A DNA stretch of 64,000 nt, taken from the NCBI GenBank assembly GCA_013178015.1, contig JABLXR010000011.1:35720-99719 (forward strand), given 5' to 3'. The position numbers and the translations under genes are program-made. Shown here piece by piece: positions 8,849-21,012 of this stretch. Position 1 is the stretch's first letter. Every line of letters begins with the position of its first letter. This DNA is from Anaerolineae bacterium. GTDB taxonomy: Bacteria > Chloroflexota > Anaerolineae > DRVO01. The notes below the pieces were generated by a model that did no database searches, was not told the origin of the DNA, and saw only the letters and a list, made by a program, of their open reading frames with translations.

Positions 8849-10002
8849 CCGGCCGCCCCGCGCACCAAATCGTCAACGGCGATGCTCTCATTCACCGTGT
8901 GCACCAGCGTCTCCTCTCCCGGGCCGTAGCCGATGGTGGGGATGCCCGCCTGCACCAGGTGGCCGCCGTCGGTGGAGAAGCGCCAGAGCCCTACCTTCGG
9001 TTCTTCTCCCGTGAGGCGCGCCAGGGCTGATCGAGCGGCGCGGAGTTCGGGTGCATCCGCTGGCAGAATGAAAGCAGGGAACGCGTTGAGCACCACCTTC
9101 TCCCAACCGGTGTACGTGGCTGTGAGGTGCCTCTCGATCTCCACCTTACCCGAGCACCCGTCGGTGGCTGATTGGTCCAGCAGGCTCTGGAACCGGGCCA
9201 CAATGTCTTCCGGCTTCTCCCCAGGCAGGGTACGGTAGTCCAGCCGGAGCACTAGACGCCCCGGGATGACGTTGCTGCTGGTCTGGTCGCCGCTGCAAAG
9301 CGTGGGCGCCACGCTTGCCCCCCCTAGGTCCGGGTCAGTGGGCAGCTCCAGCTGGCGGAGCCGCTGGACGAAGCCGGCCAAGGTGTAGTGCGGGTTGGCG
9401 CCGCGCTCCGGGGCGCTAGCGTGCACCGAGCGGCCCTGCACGGTGACTACTAGCTCCAACCGTCCCCGGTGGCCTCGGCGCAGCTCCAGGCCGCTCGCTT
9501 CGCCCACTATGGCGCAGTCGGCATTGGCTCCGCCTTGAAGCAGGAACTGCGTCCCCAACCCGCCCGTCTCTTCCTGCACCACAGCCGTCACCACGACATC
9601 GCCCTCAGGCTGCAAGCCCGCCCGGCCCAGGAGGGCCACGCAGTAGACCTGGGCAGCAAGGGGCCCCTTCATGTCGGCCGCCCCGCGCCCATGTAGGCGG
9701 CCATCCACCAGCTCGGCGGCGTAGGGCGGATGGGCCCAGGCAGAGAGTGGCCCTGGATCCACGGTGTCCATGTGCCCATTGAGCAGTACCGTTCGACCTC
9801 CGCCCGATCCCCGCAGCCGGCCGATGACGTTTCCGGCCTCGTCGCGCCGGACTTCGTCGTATCCTAGGGCCCGCATCTCCGTCTCCACCAGGCCTGCTAC
9901 TTCCTCCTCTTGCCCGGAGAGGCTCGGAGTCTGCACTAGACGTCGGGCGAACGACACCAGACCATCGGCCTCGACCTCGGCCGCCCTCAGCAGTCTGTCC
10001 AT
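8800..10002 (-). CDS. M20-family metallohydrolase (YgeY/ArgE/DapE-like)
   Basis: 400 residues. Two-zinc M20 motifs are present: NGHMDTVDPG, GRGAADMKGPLAAQ, EETGGLGTQF with the catalytic Glu, and STDGGHL towards the C-terminus. The arrangement resembles the YgeY deacetylase/dipeptidase group, which removes acyl or amino acid groups; the substrate is not determined. The ATG is chosen over an earlier in-frame one because AAGGGAGGT precedes it by 4 bases and MDRLLRAAE begins the fold. The C-terminus overlaps the convergent radical SAM gene. Confidence 0.8.
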   Translation of the reverse strand: MDRLLRAAEVEADGLVSFARRLVQTPSLSGQEEEVAGLVETEMRALGYDEVRRDEAGNVIGRLRGSGGGRTVLLNGHMDTVDPGPLSAWAHPPYAAELVDGRLHGRGAADMKGPLAAQVYCVALLGRAGLQPEGDVVVTAVVQEETGGLGTQFLLQGGANADCAIVGEASGLELRRGHRGRLELVVTVQGRSVHASAPERGANPHYTLAGFVQRLRQLELPTDPDLGGASVAPTLCSGDQTSSNVIPGRLVLRLDYRTLPGEKPEDIVARFQSLLDQSATDGCSGKVEIERHLTATYTGWEKVVLNAFPAFILPADAPELRAARSALARLTGEEPKVGLWRFSTDGGHLVQAGIPTIGYGPGEETLVHTVNESIAVDDLVRGAAGYAALCLALSQPETAW

Positions 10003-10141
10003 CGCACCTCCCTTACACGAGCCCATTCTAGGCAAGGGTCTCGGCCTCGCCAACCGTGCCCTCGGAGTTCGGGGGCCGCTGTTGGGGCACTCTGTACGCC
10101 CAGGACTGAGCGTGGCCGCGCCGCGACGATCAGCCGGCGCT

Positions 10142-10170
10142 TTGCCTGCCTGTGACCCCTCTCCTATAAT
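10142..10170 (+). promoter_or_regulatory. Probable promoter of ppdK
   Basis: TTGCCT and a consensus TATAAT are spaced 17 bases apart, giving a leader of roughly 100 bases before the ppdK ATG. Confidence 0.6.
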
Positions 10171-10278
10171 GCGTGCGGCGTTCGGCGGCCGCTCGGCCGC
10201 AGCGCCCCAGCCACCAGCGCGGCTGTTGCCGCTTCACTCTGACATTCGGTGCATACCCCAAGGAGGTCTTGGAGAACG

Positions 10279-12969
<2,691 letters not shown>

Positions 12970-13012
12970 TCTCGCCGCGCCACCGCAAGGTTCGCCACGG
13001 CATGGACTTACG

Positions 13013-13034
13013 GGGCCCGCTAACCAGCGGGCCC
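13013..13034 (+). terminator. Hairpin terminator after ppdK
   Basis: Perfect 9-bp stem GGGCCCGCT/AGCGGGCCC with an AACC loop, 43 bases after the stop. No clear T-tract follows. Confidence 0.6.
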
Positions 13035-13069
13035 TCGTGCTTCCTATATTTGGTACAGGAGCAGCGACT

Positions 13070-13522
13070 GTGGACCTGATCGTGCACCAGACGTGGATGC
13101 AGTTCCTGCGCGAGGGCGAGTGGGCCCTTCGGCTTTTCTTCGCTCTGCTGCTGGGCGGCGCCATCGGTCTCGAGCGCGAGCGCAAGGACCTTCCGGCCGG
13201 CCTGCGCACGTTCATGCTCGTCTCGCTGGGCTCCTGCCTCTTCACCATCCTGAGCTTCGCCGCCTTCCCCGGCTCGGAGACGTCCCGGGTGGCAGCCCAG
13301 GTGGTCGTCGGCATCAGCTTCATTGGCGCCGGCACGGTGCTCAGGATTGGCGGGGAGGCATCGCGAGAGGTAAAAGGACTGACCACCGCCGCCGGGCTCT
13401 GGGCGACAGCGGCCATCGGAATGGCAGTGGCGGTGGGCTACTACTGGCTGGCGGTGGCGGCCACCATCTTGGCTTACACTACACTGGCGCTGCTCAAGCG
13501 CCTGGAGCAGCGGCTCCTGTGA
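13070..13522 (+). CDS. MgtC/SapB-family membrane protein
   Basis: 150 residues with four or five hydrophobic segments. The family signature LLLGGAIGLERERKD is at residues 25-40, followed by VVVGISFIGAGTVLR and LTTAAGLWATAAIGMAVA. MgtC-like proteins are inner-membrane proteins linked to low magnesium and to control of ATP synthase or cation balance; the molecular role here is unknown. The GTG start is chosen because AGGAG lies 8 bases upstream and the segment before the first membrane helix has normal length. It stands alone between two hairpin or promoter regions. Confidence 0.85.
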   Translation: MDLIVHQTWMQFLREGEWALRLFFALLLGGAIGLERERKDLPAGLRTFMLVSLGSCLFTILSFAAFPGSETSRVAAQVVVGISFIGAGTVLRIGGEASREVKGLTTAAGLWATAAIGMAVAVGYYWLAVAATILAYTTLALLKRLEQRLL

Positions 13523-13794
13523 CCTGTTGTCGTCGCCCCCTAGTCTCCTAGGGAGGGGCGAATCGCTGACTGCTCGTGAGGAGACCGCGAGGCCTCCAGT
13601 CTAGCTGGCTGTGTGCCAGCGCTCCTAGCCAGGACCACCATACCTACTTCCACCTGGGTTCATCGGATGCAGCGGCTTCTTCGGACAGGCCTCTGCCACG
13701 CCTAAGTCGCCTTCCCACAACTCGCATGGGTCGCCGGGACCGCTCTCCGGTGCTACAATCCGGCCATCGGCCCGCCACCCAGAGGAGGCCGCAG

Positions 13795-15132
13795 ATGGCG
13801 CAGACTTCGGTGGAATCCGCAGCTTCGTCCGCAACACCCGATCCAGCGGTGGCCCGCAGCCTCTCCATCCTGGACCGTCTCTTCGCCGCCTGCCAGCCGC
13901 GCGACTTCGCTCTTCGGCTCTGGACTGGAGAGGTCAGCCCACCCGATCAGGGCATAGAGCCCCGCTTCACCATCGTGATCAATCGCGAGGGAGCCCTGCG
14001 GCGCATGTTCTGGCCCCCTGACGACCTGGCCCTGGGGGAAGCCTTCATAGACGGCGAATTCGACATCGAGGGGGACATCATCGCCGCCATCGGGCTGGGC
14101 GACATGCTGCTCCAACCGGAGCGCAGCCTCACCGACTGGCTATCCCTGGCCCGCGACGTGCTGGCACTGCCAGGCCAGCCGCCCGCCGCCATCCCCGGTC
14201 GGCAACGGGCCCGGATGCGCGGCCGCGTGCATTCCCAGGAGCGCGATCGCGCCGCCATCCAGTACCACTACGACGTGGGTAACGACTTCTACTCCCTCTG
14301 GTTGGACTCCCGCCTGGTCTACTCGTGCGGCTACTTCCGCACCGGGGCCGAGTCCATCGACGAGGCCCAGGAAGCCAAGCTCGACATCATCTGCCGGAAG
14401 CTCGGCCTCCGCCCCGGCGAGAGGCTCCTCGACATCGGTTGCGGCTGGGGCGGCCTGGTCACCTACGCTGCGGAGAAGTACGGAGTGCAGGCCCTGGGCA
14501 TCACCCTTAGCCAGCGCCAGTACGAGCTCGGCAACGAACGCATCCGTGCCGCCGGTCTGGCAGACCGTGCCTGGGTCGAATTGCGGGACTATCGCGACGT
14601 GACCGAGGGGCCCTTCGACAAGATCGCGAGCGTCGGCATGTTCGAGCATGTCGGCCGTGCCCGGCTGCGCCAGTACTTCGAGAACGCCTACCGCCTACTT
14701 AAGCCTCAGGGCCTTCTCCTCAATCACGGGATCGCCACCCAGGGCAAGCCCGGGAAAGCGTCCTTGCCCTCCCGCCTGCTCCGGCGCAAGACCTTCTCCG
14801 AGCGGTACATCTTCCCCGATGGCGAACTCGTGCACATCAACGAGGCACTGGCTTTCGCCGAGGAGGCCGGCTTCGAGGTGCGGGACGTGGAGAGCTGGCG
14901 CGAGCACTACGCCCTCACCCTGCGCCACTGGCTGTCCAGGCTGGAGGCCCAGGCCGAGGCAGCCTGCCGCATAGCCGGCGAGCGCACCTACCGCACCTGG
15001 CGGCTCTTCCTGGCCGGCTCGGCCCACGGCTTCGACCGCGCCACCACCAACGTGTACCAGACCCTCCTGGTGAAACCGGCCGCGGACGGCACCAGCGCCA
15101 TGCCCCGGACTCGGGAGGCCTGGTACCGGTAG
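13795..15132 (+). CDS. Cyclopropane-fatty-acyl-phospholipid synthase-like methyltransferase
   Basis: 445 residues. An N-terminal lipid-binding region (FTIVINREGALRRM, ALGEAFIDGEFDIEGD) is followed by the methyltransferase domain: YHYDVGNDFYSLWLD, the SAM-binding glycine motif LDIGCGWGGLVTYAAE, GITLSQRQYE and SVGMFEHVG. These match CFA synthases, which methylenate unsaturated acyl chains in membrane lipids. The ATG follows GAGGAGG; the open frame upstream has no homology. TGCTACAAT about 40 bases upstream is a possible extended -10 box. Confidence 0.88.
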   Translation: MAQTSVESAASSATPDPAVARSLSILDRLFAACQPRDFALRLWTGEVSPPDQGIEPRFTIVINREGALRRMFWPPDDLALGEAFIDGEFDIEGDIIAAIGLGDMLLQPERSLTDWLSLARDVLALPGQPPAAIPGRQRARMRGRVHSQERDRAAIQYHYDVGNDFYSLWLDSRLVYSCGYFRTGAESIDEAQEAKLDIICRKLGLRPGERLLDIGCGWGGLVTYAAEKYGVQALGITLSQRQYELGNERIRAAGLADRAWVELRDYRDVTEGPFDKIASVGMFEHVGRARLRQYFENAYRLLKPQGLLLNHGIATQGKPGKASLPSRLLRRKTFSERYIFPDGELVHINEALAFAEEAGFEVRDVESWREHYALTLRHWLSRLEAQAEAACRIAGERTYRTWRLFLAGSAHGFDRATTNVYQTLLVKPAADGTSAMPRTREAWYR

Positions 15133-15240
15133 CTGCGGCGCGCGCCAGGGCCGGCCACACCCCTGTGCTCCAGGCACTTCCGGAGGACGAAAAGGCGGCC
15201 TGCGGCGGTTGGCGTAGCGAGGTCCGGACGCTCCCCGGCC

Positions 15241-17568
15241 TTACGCCTCGTCTGATGCCTCGGCCTGGCCGACGGCGGGTCCTGGCGCCTCCGCGGCCGG
15301 CTCCGACTGCTCCTCCGTCTCGGCTGCCTCTTCCTGCTCCGGAGCCTCAATCGGCTCTTCTGGGCGCTCTCGGTAAGCACGTATCTCGTACACGCGCGCG
15401 GAGGGAGCTCCATTGGTGGCCGTCACGGTGAGGCGAAGCCTGGACGCATACACCGGAGGGAACTCGTGCCGACGCAGGCGATGGTGGTTGTTCGTCTCTC
15501 GCACGATGACCTCCCACTCCCCCTTGTCGTTCAGGTAGGAGATGGTGTAGTCCCGCACGCATTCGGGCACAGGCCCGAAAGACACTAGCTTGTCCAGATC
15601 GGTATCGAAGGTGAGATACACCGTATCCACCTCCAGCCGGCCGGGCAGCTCGAGCTCTACGCTCTGGGGAAGACGGGCGCTCGGATCGCTGATCCACAGC
15701 TCCGGCCCTCGCTCCGGCCGGGTCCCGCCACTAACCACATTGCTCCCTCGATAGGGATAGGACTTGGGGATGAGGCGGAACGTGTGACAGCCCTGGCGCG
15801 GCAACCACAGCTTGCGGAACTCCATGCGCTCCGCCCGCAGGGCCCCTGGAATGGACTCGTCCGCCAGCCCCCACGTCACTCGGCGGGATTCGTCGAGCTT
15901 GATCCAGTAGACGCCGCCCGGCTCCACCGTAGCCTCGAAGGGGAAGGTAACCCATACCCGTCGCTTGGGCGGAAGGGTAGCCACGGCCACGGCGATGGGA
16001 TCGGTGGAGGAGAAGTCGGTCAGGTGCTCAGCCCGGTACAGGCTAGCCCGAATCTCTACGTCCTCCTTGGCGTCAGACTCCAGCCATACCGAGACCCGTT
16101 CCAGATAGGGCTCGGAGACAGTGAACATCTGGGCCCGATCCGAATCGAGCGTCAGCATACGGTCGAAATGGGTCATCTCCAGGGGCCCGTAGTGCGAGGT
16201 CTCGGTCACGGTTGCTCCCCGCAACAGATCGCCCTCGTCTCGGTTGCGTACCCCCGGGATGTAGCAGCCGTCTTTGAGCAGTATCTGCTGCAGCTCCTGG
16301 ATGTGGGTGGTGGCGATGTCTCGGGGGAAACACTCGTACTGGGCGCAGAGCCAGGCGGCTGTCCCCACCGCTTGCCCCTCTACGGCGCAGGTGCCCATCA
16401 CCCGGGCGGAGGCGAAGGCCAAGTGAGTGGCGCTGATGTTGCGCCCTGCCAGGAAGAGGTTGGGCACGTCCTTAGAATACAGGCAGCGCAAGGGGATGGC
16501 ATAGGGCCCAGGTGGGTAGATCTGGATGCAGGCCATCTCCCGCGCCTTGAGCCCATCCGCCGGGTGGGTGTCCATGGGCCAGCCGCCGTACGCCACCGCG
16601 TCGGGGAACTGAGGCCGCTCCTCGATGTCCATCTGGCTCAGCACGTAATCGCCCAGGAAGCGGCGAGACTCGCGCTTCCCCACGACGCTTCCCACCCAGT
16701 CAAGCTCCAAGTTGTCTGCCTTGTGGGAGCCGTGGTTCTTGATGTGGTCCCAGATGCCGTACACCATCTTGAGCAGCTCGTCGCGAATGAGCTCATTGTC
16801 GCCGATGGTATCCTGCTTGCCGCCCCACTCGATCCACCAGTAGCCGGCGGCGATGTGGCTGTGCTCCCGATAGGGGATGTCTTCCTCCTTCGGGTAATCG
16901 TGAGCCCAGGGAGGCGGAGTAAACTTCACCGGATGCCCCACGTCACGGGCACTGAACATGAGGCTGCTCCCCAGCACCTCCTCGTCACTCCGCAAAGGTG
17001 CCAGCGATTCGCGCCTGTCGCGCGGCTGATCCATCTTGCCCTCTCGGCCGTAGCGGAATTCCGCGCCCGCCTGGGCCGCGATGGACCCGTCCCCGCTGGC
17101 GTCCACGAAGGTGTGGGCGTGGAGCAAGTACTCCCGCTCGGTGCTAGTCTGCAGACAGCGAACGGAGCGAATGGTGCTCGCATCCGGGTCCATCACCGGC
17201 TCTACGGCCCGGGTGTTCAGGAAGAGTACCAGGTTGGGCTCGCGCGTCACCCACTCGGCCAGGAGCCAGTCCCAGTTAGGGCGCGGCTCGCCGTTGACCG
17301 GGTACGGGGTGGAGGAGCGAAAGCGGTCCTCGATGAGCAACTCGTCTACGATTCCCGTTTCTCGAGCAAAGGGGTTGCGCCCTCCCGCCGAGGCCCCGGT
17401 AACGCTCACCCGGACTTCATTGGAGGAATTGCCCCCCAGAACTGGGCGGTCTTGGATCAGGGCGGTGTAGGCTCCGTGGCGGGCTGCTGCCACGGCGGCA
17501 CACACCCCCGCCAGGCCCCCACCGATGACGATGACGTCGAATGTCTCTTCCACCACTTCTCTCGGCAT
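15241..17568 (-). CDS. FAD-dependent oxidoreductase (PF12831 type) with C-terminal beta domains
   Basis: 775 residues. The N-terminal dinucleotide fold is FDVIVIGGGLAGVCAAVAAAR, and PVLGGNSSNEVRVSVTG is the FAD_oxidored signature. AGRNISATHLAFASARVMGTC closes the FAD domain near residue 400. Residues 480-740 look like one or two beta-sandwich modules, perhaps carbohydrate binding, followed by an acidic tail rich in Glu and Ala. Such proteins are common beside glycoside hydrolases in Chloroflexota, Planctomycetes and Bacteroidota, but no reaction is firmly assigned. The ATG is chosen because AAGGA lies 7 bases upstream. It follows the PHP and GH51 genes on the same strand after 262 bases. Confidence 0.75.
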   Translation of the reverse strand: MPREVVEETFDVIVIGGGLAGVCAAVAAARHGAYTALIQDRPVLGGNSSNEVRVSVTGASAGGRNPFARETGIVDELLIEDRFRSSTPYPVNGEPRPNWDWLLAEWVTREPNLVLFLNTRAVEPVMDPDASTIRSVRCLQTSTEREYLLHAHTFVDASGDGSIAAQAGAEFRYGREGKMDQPRDRRESLAPLRSDEEVLGSSLMFSARDVGHPVKFTPPPWAHDYPKEEDIPYREHSHIAAGYWWIEWGGKQDTIGDNELIRDELLKMVYGIWDHIKNHGSHKADNLELDWVGSVVGKRESRRFLGDYVLSQMDIEERPQFPDAVAYGGWPMDTHPADGLKAREMACIQIYPPGPYAIPLRCLYSKDVPNLFLAGRNISATHLAFASARVMGTCAVEGQAVGTAAWLCAQYECFPRDIATTHIQELQQILLKDGCYIPGVRNRDEGDLLRGATVTETSHYGPLEMTHFDRMLTLDSDRAQMFTVSEPYLERVSVWLESDAKEDVEIRASLYRAEHLTDFSSTDPIAVAVATLPPKRRVWVTFPFEATVEPGGVYWIKLDESRRVTWGLADESIPGALRAERMEFRKLWLPRQGCHTFRLIPKSYPYRGSNVVSGGTRPERGPELWISDPSARLPQSVELELPGRLEVDTVYLTFDTDLDKLVSFGPVPECVRDYTISYLNDKGEWEVIVRETNNHHRLRRHEFPPVYASRLRLTVTATNGAPSARVYEIRAYRERPEEPIEAPEQEEAAETEEQSEPAAEAPGPAVGQAEASDEA

Positions 17569-17830
17569 TCCCACTTCCTTCACGTGACCAAAGACTCAGG
17601 CGACAGGCGAGAGAACACACAGGCAACCGGGATGCAACCGCTGAGCGATACGGACGCGCAGAACGCTCACAGGCACCCGTCGCCTTCGAGCTGATCGCTG
17701 TGGCTGCCAGCGGGCCAACGCCTCATCCTCTTCGGGCCGCCCCAGTCTTCCACAAGCGCCGTCTCGCTGGCACAGTCCGCCTGCTGCCGGCCGCATGTGC
17801 CCGCGGAGCGGTGCCCTGACCATCCAGCGC

Positions 17831-18616
17831 TCACCTTCGTTCGCCGACTAGGTCCTGCACGACGGCCCAGCTGTCGCTGCTCAGGCCAGCCAACTGCGCC
17901 ACTCTCTTGGCCCAGCTCAAGTTTCCCACCCCTGTATTGCAGTGGGCATCGCTTCCCAGAGTGAAGCGGGCCCCGCCCTCCGCCACCGCGGCGACTACCC
18001 GCGCGTACAGCTCGGCCACCTGCATGGGGTGGAACTGCGGCCACCACCACCAGAACCCGTTATTGATCTCGAAGGCCGTCCCGTGCTCCGCCAAGTTCGC
18101 GCCCAACTCCCGCAGGGCAGTCTCCGGTAGGTCCTCTAGCGTGATATCCAGCCCGAAGCAACCCAGGGCGAAAGGGTGCGCCAGCCCGTCCACCAGCTCG
18201 TTCCCGGCCAGGCGCTCGTACAAGCGCAAGACGCTCGCCAGCTGACGGGCTCGTCCTGGCAATACCGAGGTCGCCACGCCGGCGGTGATGGAGCCGACGT
18301 CAACCAGGGACAGTTCCACCCCCTCGAGGTCCTGGGGAGAAGCGGAGAGCGTACCCTCCACGTCGGTGGCGGTCGCCTCCACGGCCATTACTACCGTCAG
18401 GCCGGCCCAGGAGCGCACCTGCCGCATCTCTTCCAGCCGCTGGCGCAGCCTGCCCCGATCGCCGAAGCGAGGGTGACTCTCAGGGAAGAGATGGTCGGCA
18501 ATGGCCACCGCGTCGAGGCCGGCCGCCTCGGCGGCGCGCACGTTGTCTTCCAAGCTGCCGCGCCCATCGGAGTAGCCGGTGTGAGTGTGCAGATCGGAGT
18601 TGTCGGCGCGGATCAA
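17831..18616 (-). CDS. PHP-domain phosphoesterase
   Basis: 261 residues from a TTG start. Metal ligands: DLHTHTGYSDGRG at the N-terminus, AIADHLFPE, VMAVEATATD, AHPFALG and the C-terminal GSDAHCN. It is related to the histidinol-phosphatase/trpH group, but the function is unassigned. The TTG overlaps the stop of the GH51 gene as TTGA, and a GGAGGT site lies 9 bases before it inside the upstream gene. This makes TTG a better start than the ATG 147 bases further upstream, and translation is probably coupled to the arabinofuranosidase. Confidence 0.75.
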   Translation of the reverse strand: MIRADNSDLHTHTGYSDGRGSLEDNVRAAEAAGLDAVAIADHLFPESHPRFGDRGRLRQRLEEMRQVRSWAGLTVVMAVEATATDVEGTLSASPQDLEGVELSLVDVGSITAGVATSVLPGRARQLASVLRLYERLAGNELVDGLAHPFALGCFGLDITLEDLPETALRELGANLAEHGTAFEINNGFWWWWPQFHPMQVAELYARVVAAVAEGGARFTLGSDAHCNTGVGNLSWAKRVAQLAGLSSDSWAVVQDLVGERR

Positions 18617-20061
18617 TGCAGCGCCACCTCCATCACGGTATGTGAGTGGGCAGGGAAGACGTACACGCCCTGCCCCAGACTTGCCTGCACTTCGCGGGCC
18701 GACACGACCTCGGGGCACTCGAACGTGTTGACGGCGTGGACGTCCGGCCCGTTCAATTCCCACGCTCGAACGTCACCAAGGGCGGCACCCTTTACCTGCA
18801 CCGGTTCCTCGATGTCCTCGGTCTGGTGCCTGTTCACCACGCTGAGATACAGCTTACGGCCGTCCTCGCTGAGGCTCGCGGCCACATCGAGGTAGGGGCA
18901 GGCTACCGCGCCTGCCCGTTCCTCGGGAACACAGTCGCCCTCTGCCTCCACCTGCACGGCCAGGGGGCCCGAATGGTGTCGCAGCAGAACCAGTGGGTAG
19001 TAGATGCTCTGGAGCAGAATGCTCTCCGGCGTGGTGAGGATGGGAGCGATAACGTTCACCATCTGGGCCAGGTTGGCCATAGTCACCGTACGGCACTCCC
19101 GCTGGAAGAGGTGCACAAAGGTAGCCACACAGAGAGCGTCGGAGAGGTCGTACACCTCGCGGAGCTTGTCGGCCGCGGCGAAACGCTCGTTCCCCCGGGC
19201 CCGGTACCACACGTTCCACTCGTCCACAGCGATCTTCACCGGGGCCTGGGCGGCGTCCTCCACCTCGTAGACCTGTCGGATGGAAGCTTTGGTCCGCTCC
19301 AGGATCTCCTCCATGGCGGAGACGGCGCAGACGTTGCGGTAGTAGTCCGGGCTGCCCACGTAGCAGTGTACTGAGAGGTACTCGGCCTGGCCGCGCATCC
19401 TCTCCAGCACGGGCAGGTCCCACTCCTCCCGGCCCAGGCCGCAGGCGACTAGGCGCACGTTGGGGTCGGTCCAGCGCATGACCTTGGCCATCTCCAGGGC
19501 CTTCTTGGCGTAGTCCTCGGCGTCAAGGTGTCCGATCTGCCAGGAGCCGTACACCTCGTTGCCCAGGCCCCAGTAGGGCACATTGAAGGGGACGGAGTTG
19601 CCATGCCGGCGGCGCCGGTTGGCGTAGTGAGTGTTGGTCCAACCGTTGCAGTACTCCACCCAGCCAGCCGCCTCCTCGATGGTGCCGCTACCGGCGTTGG
19701 CGCAGATGTAGGGCTGAGTGTTGAGGCGGCGGCAAAAGCCCAGGAACTCGTCGGTGCCGAAGCGGTTGCTTTCCTCCTCGAACCAGGCCAGGTCGAACCG
19801 ACGGGGACGCTTGTCCCGAGGACCTACACCATCCTGCCAGTGGTAGCCGGAGACGAAGTTGCCCCCGGGCCAGCGCAGGACGGGAGGGGCCAACCGCTGG
19901 CAAGCCTTGAGGACGTCCTTGCGGTAGCCCTCGGCGTCGCTCAAGGGCGAGCCCTCGTCGAAGATGCCACCGTAGATGCAGCGACCGAGATGCTCGATGA
20001 ACATCCCGTAGATGTTTGGCTCGATGCGGCCGATCACCACCTCGGGACGGATAGCGATCAT
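18613..20061 (-). CDS. Alpha-L-arabinofuranosidase, GH51
   Basis: 482 residues. GH51 hallmarks: IYGMFIEHLGRCIYGGI at the N-terminus, LRWPGGNFVSGYHW, the acid/base Glu in WGLGNEVYG, and the nucleophile Glu in VDEWNVWYR. A C-terminal beta domain completes the family layout. It has no signal peptide, so it probably acts in the cytoplasm on arabinose-containing oligosaccharides. The ATG follows a GGGAGGGGG site. It is the first gene of a unit with a PHP phosphoesterase and an FAD oxidoreductase. Confidence 0.92.
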   Translation of the reverse strand: MIAIRPEVVIGRIEPNIYGMFIEHLGRCIYGGIFDEGSPLSDAEGYRKDVLKACQRLAPPVLRWPGGNFVSGYHWQDGVGPRDKRPRRFDLAWFEEESNRFGTDEFLGFCRRLNTQPYICANAGSGTIEEAAGWVEYCNGWTNTHYANRRRRHGNSVPFNVPYWGLGNEVYGSWQIGHLDAEDYAKKALEMAKVMRWTDPNVRLVACGLGREEWDLPVLERMRGQAEYLSVHCYVGSPDYYRNVCAVSAMEEILERTKASIRQVYEVEDAAQAPVKIAVDEWNVWYRARGNERFAAADKLREVYDLSDALCVATFVHLFQRECRTVTMANLAQMVNVIAPILTTPESILLQSIYYPLVLLRHHSGPLAVQVEAEGDCVPEERAGAVACPYLDVAASLSEDGRKLYLSVVNRHQTEDIEEPVQVKGAALGDVRAWELNGPDVHAVNTFECPEVVSAREVQASLGQGVYVFPAHSHTVMEVALH

Positions 20062-20149
20062 ATGTCCCCCTCCCGGCGCAAGCCGCCCGATGATACACCG
20101 CGCGGCAAGGCGCGGCAAAGGCCCAAAGCGCATGGTGCGTCGATTGGCC

Positions 20150-20240
20150 TGATGCTGCGCAGATCAACGCTGATCAGACACAACGAAGAGACGATCTGCG
20201 GCAATCAGTGCCTCATCAGCGTCATCAGCGTTCCATCCGA
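20150..20240. repeat. Short inverted repeat with CATCAGCGT units
   Basis: AACGCTGAT on the left is answered by two copies of CATCAGCGT on the right, with GATCTGCGGCAATCAG between. It lies in the divergent gap between the GH51 gene and the next plus-strand gene. Confidence 0.5.
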
Positions 20241-20326
20241 TTTCCATCGGTTCTCCACATTCTTGCGCTATCCTCAGGCCATAGCGATGGGAGAGCGACT
20301 AGCTCCCTCGATAGAAGGAGATACAG

Positions 20327-20836
20327 ATGAGAAAGGCATTAGCAGTGCTAGCAGTGGCGTCCGTCCTGGCTCTGGCCCTGGGTGGGGTTCTGGCGGTGGA
20401 GGCCCAAGGGCCCGGAACCTACGGCTACGGCCGCGGCATGATGGGCGGACGGGGCGTGTGGGGAAACGGGGTCGCTCCGGCCGGCACCGGCGTCCTGCAC
20501 GACGTAATGGTCGAGAGCATGGCCGAGGTTCTGGGCATGGAAGTGGCGGACTTCGAGGCCGCCCAGGCCGAAGGCCAGACCTTCTGGCAGATAGCTCTAG
20601 CGCAGGGCGTGGCTCCGGAGGACATCCCCGCCCTCATGCAGCAGGCTCGCGACATGGCCCTGGAGAAGGCAGTCGCTGAGGGGCTGATCACCCAGGCGCA
20701 GGCCGACTGGATGGCCGGGCGCGGCGCCGGCCCCTGGGGTGGGCATGGGTTCGGCCGCTACGGTGGCATGTGCCCCTTCGCCGGCGAGGACGGCCTACCC
20801 TACGGCGGCCGCTGGAGCCGGCCCAGCACCAGCTAG
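20327..20836 (+). CDS. Secreted small protein, glycine/methionine-rich, DUF2680-like
   Basis: 169 residues with a signal peptide (residues 1-26, cleaved near VEAQG). The mature N-terminus is rich in Gly, Met, Arg and Tyr (YGYGRGMMGGRGVWG). A central helical region (VMVESMAEVLGMEVADFEAA, then GLITQAQADWMAGR) resembles DUF2680/YckD-type proteins of unknown function. The C-terminus is again Gly- and His-rich. The ATG follows GAAGGAGA. A very strong terminator follows, and the next gene also encodes a Met/Trp/Gly-rich envelope protein, so both may act at the membrane under metal or oxidative stress; that is inference. Confidence 0.65.
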   Translation: MRKALAVLAVASVLALALGGVLAVEAQGPGTYGYGRGMMGGRGVWGNGVAPAGTGVLHDVMVESMAEVLGMEVADFEAAQAEGQTFWQIALAQGVAPEDIPALMQQARDMALEKAVAEGLITQAQADWMAGRGAGPWGGHGFGRYGGMCPFAGEDGLPYGGRWSRPSTS

Positions 20837-20855
20837 GCGAAAGTCGGCACCAACC

Positions 20856-20893
20856 GATTGGGCTCCCAGGGCCGCTTCCCTGGGAGCCCAATC
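20856..20893 (+). terminator. Strong hairpin terminator
   Basis: A 16-bp perfect stem (GATTGGGCTCCCAGGG and its complement) with a CCGCTT loop, 20 bases after the stop codon. Confidence 0.8.
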
Positions 20894-20960
20894 GTCCGCC
20901 CACTGGCTCTGCGGGGCCCACACGCCCGGCTAAGGCAGATTGTATAGTCTAGGGCTGTGA

Positions 20961-20966
20961 TATAGT
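20961..20966 (+). promoter_or_regulatory. Possible -10 box of the SHOCT gene
   Basis: TATAGT in a locally AT-rich stretch. TTGTAT lies upstream with a short 15-base spacer. A second candidate, TATAGC, is at 20992-20997. Confidence 0.3.
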
Positions 20967-21012
20967 ATTTAGGCATTAGGTCTGCCTAGAGTATAGCCAA
21001 AGAGGAGAAAGC

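Noticed and set aside
15784..17694. 636-codon plus-strand frame opposite the FAD oxidoreductase
   Set aside because: No recognisable domain; the minus strand has clear FAD motifs over the same stretch.
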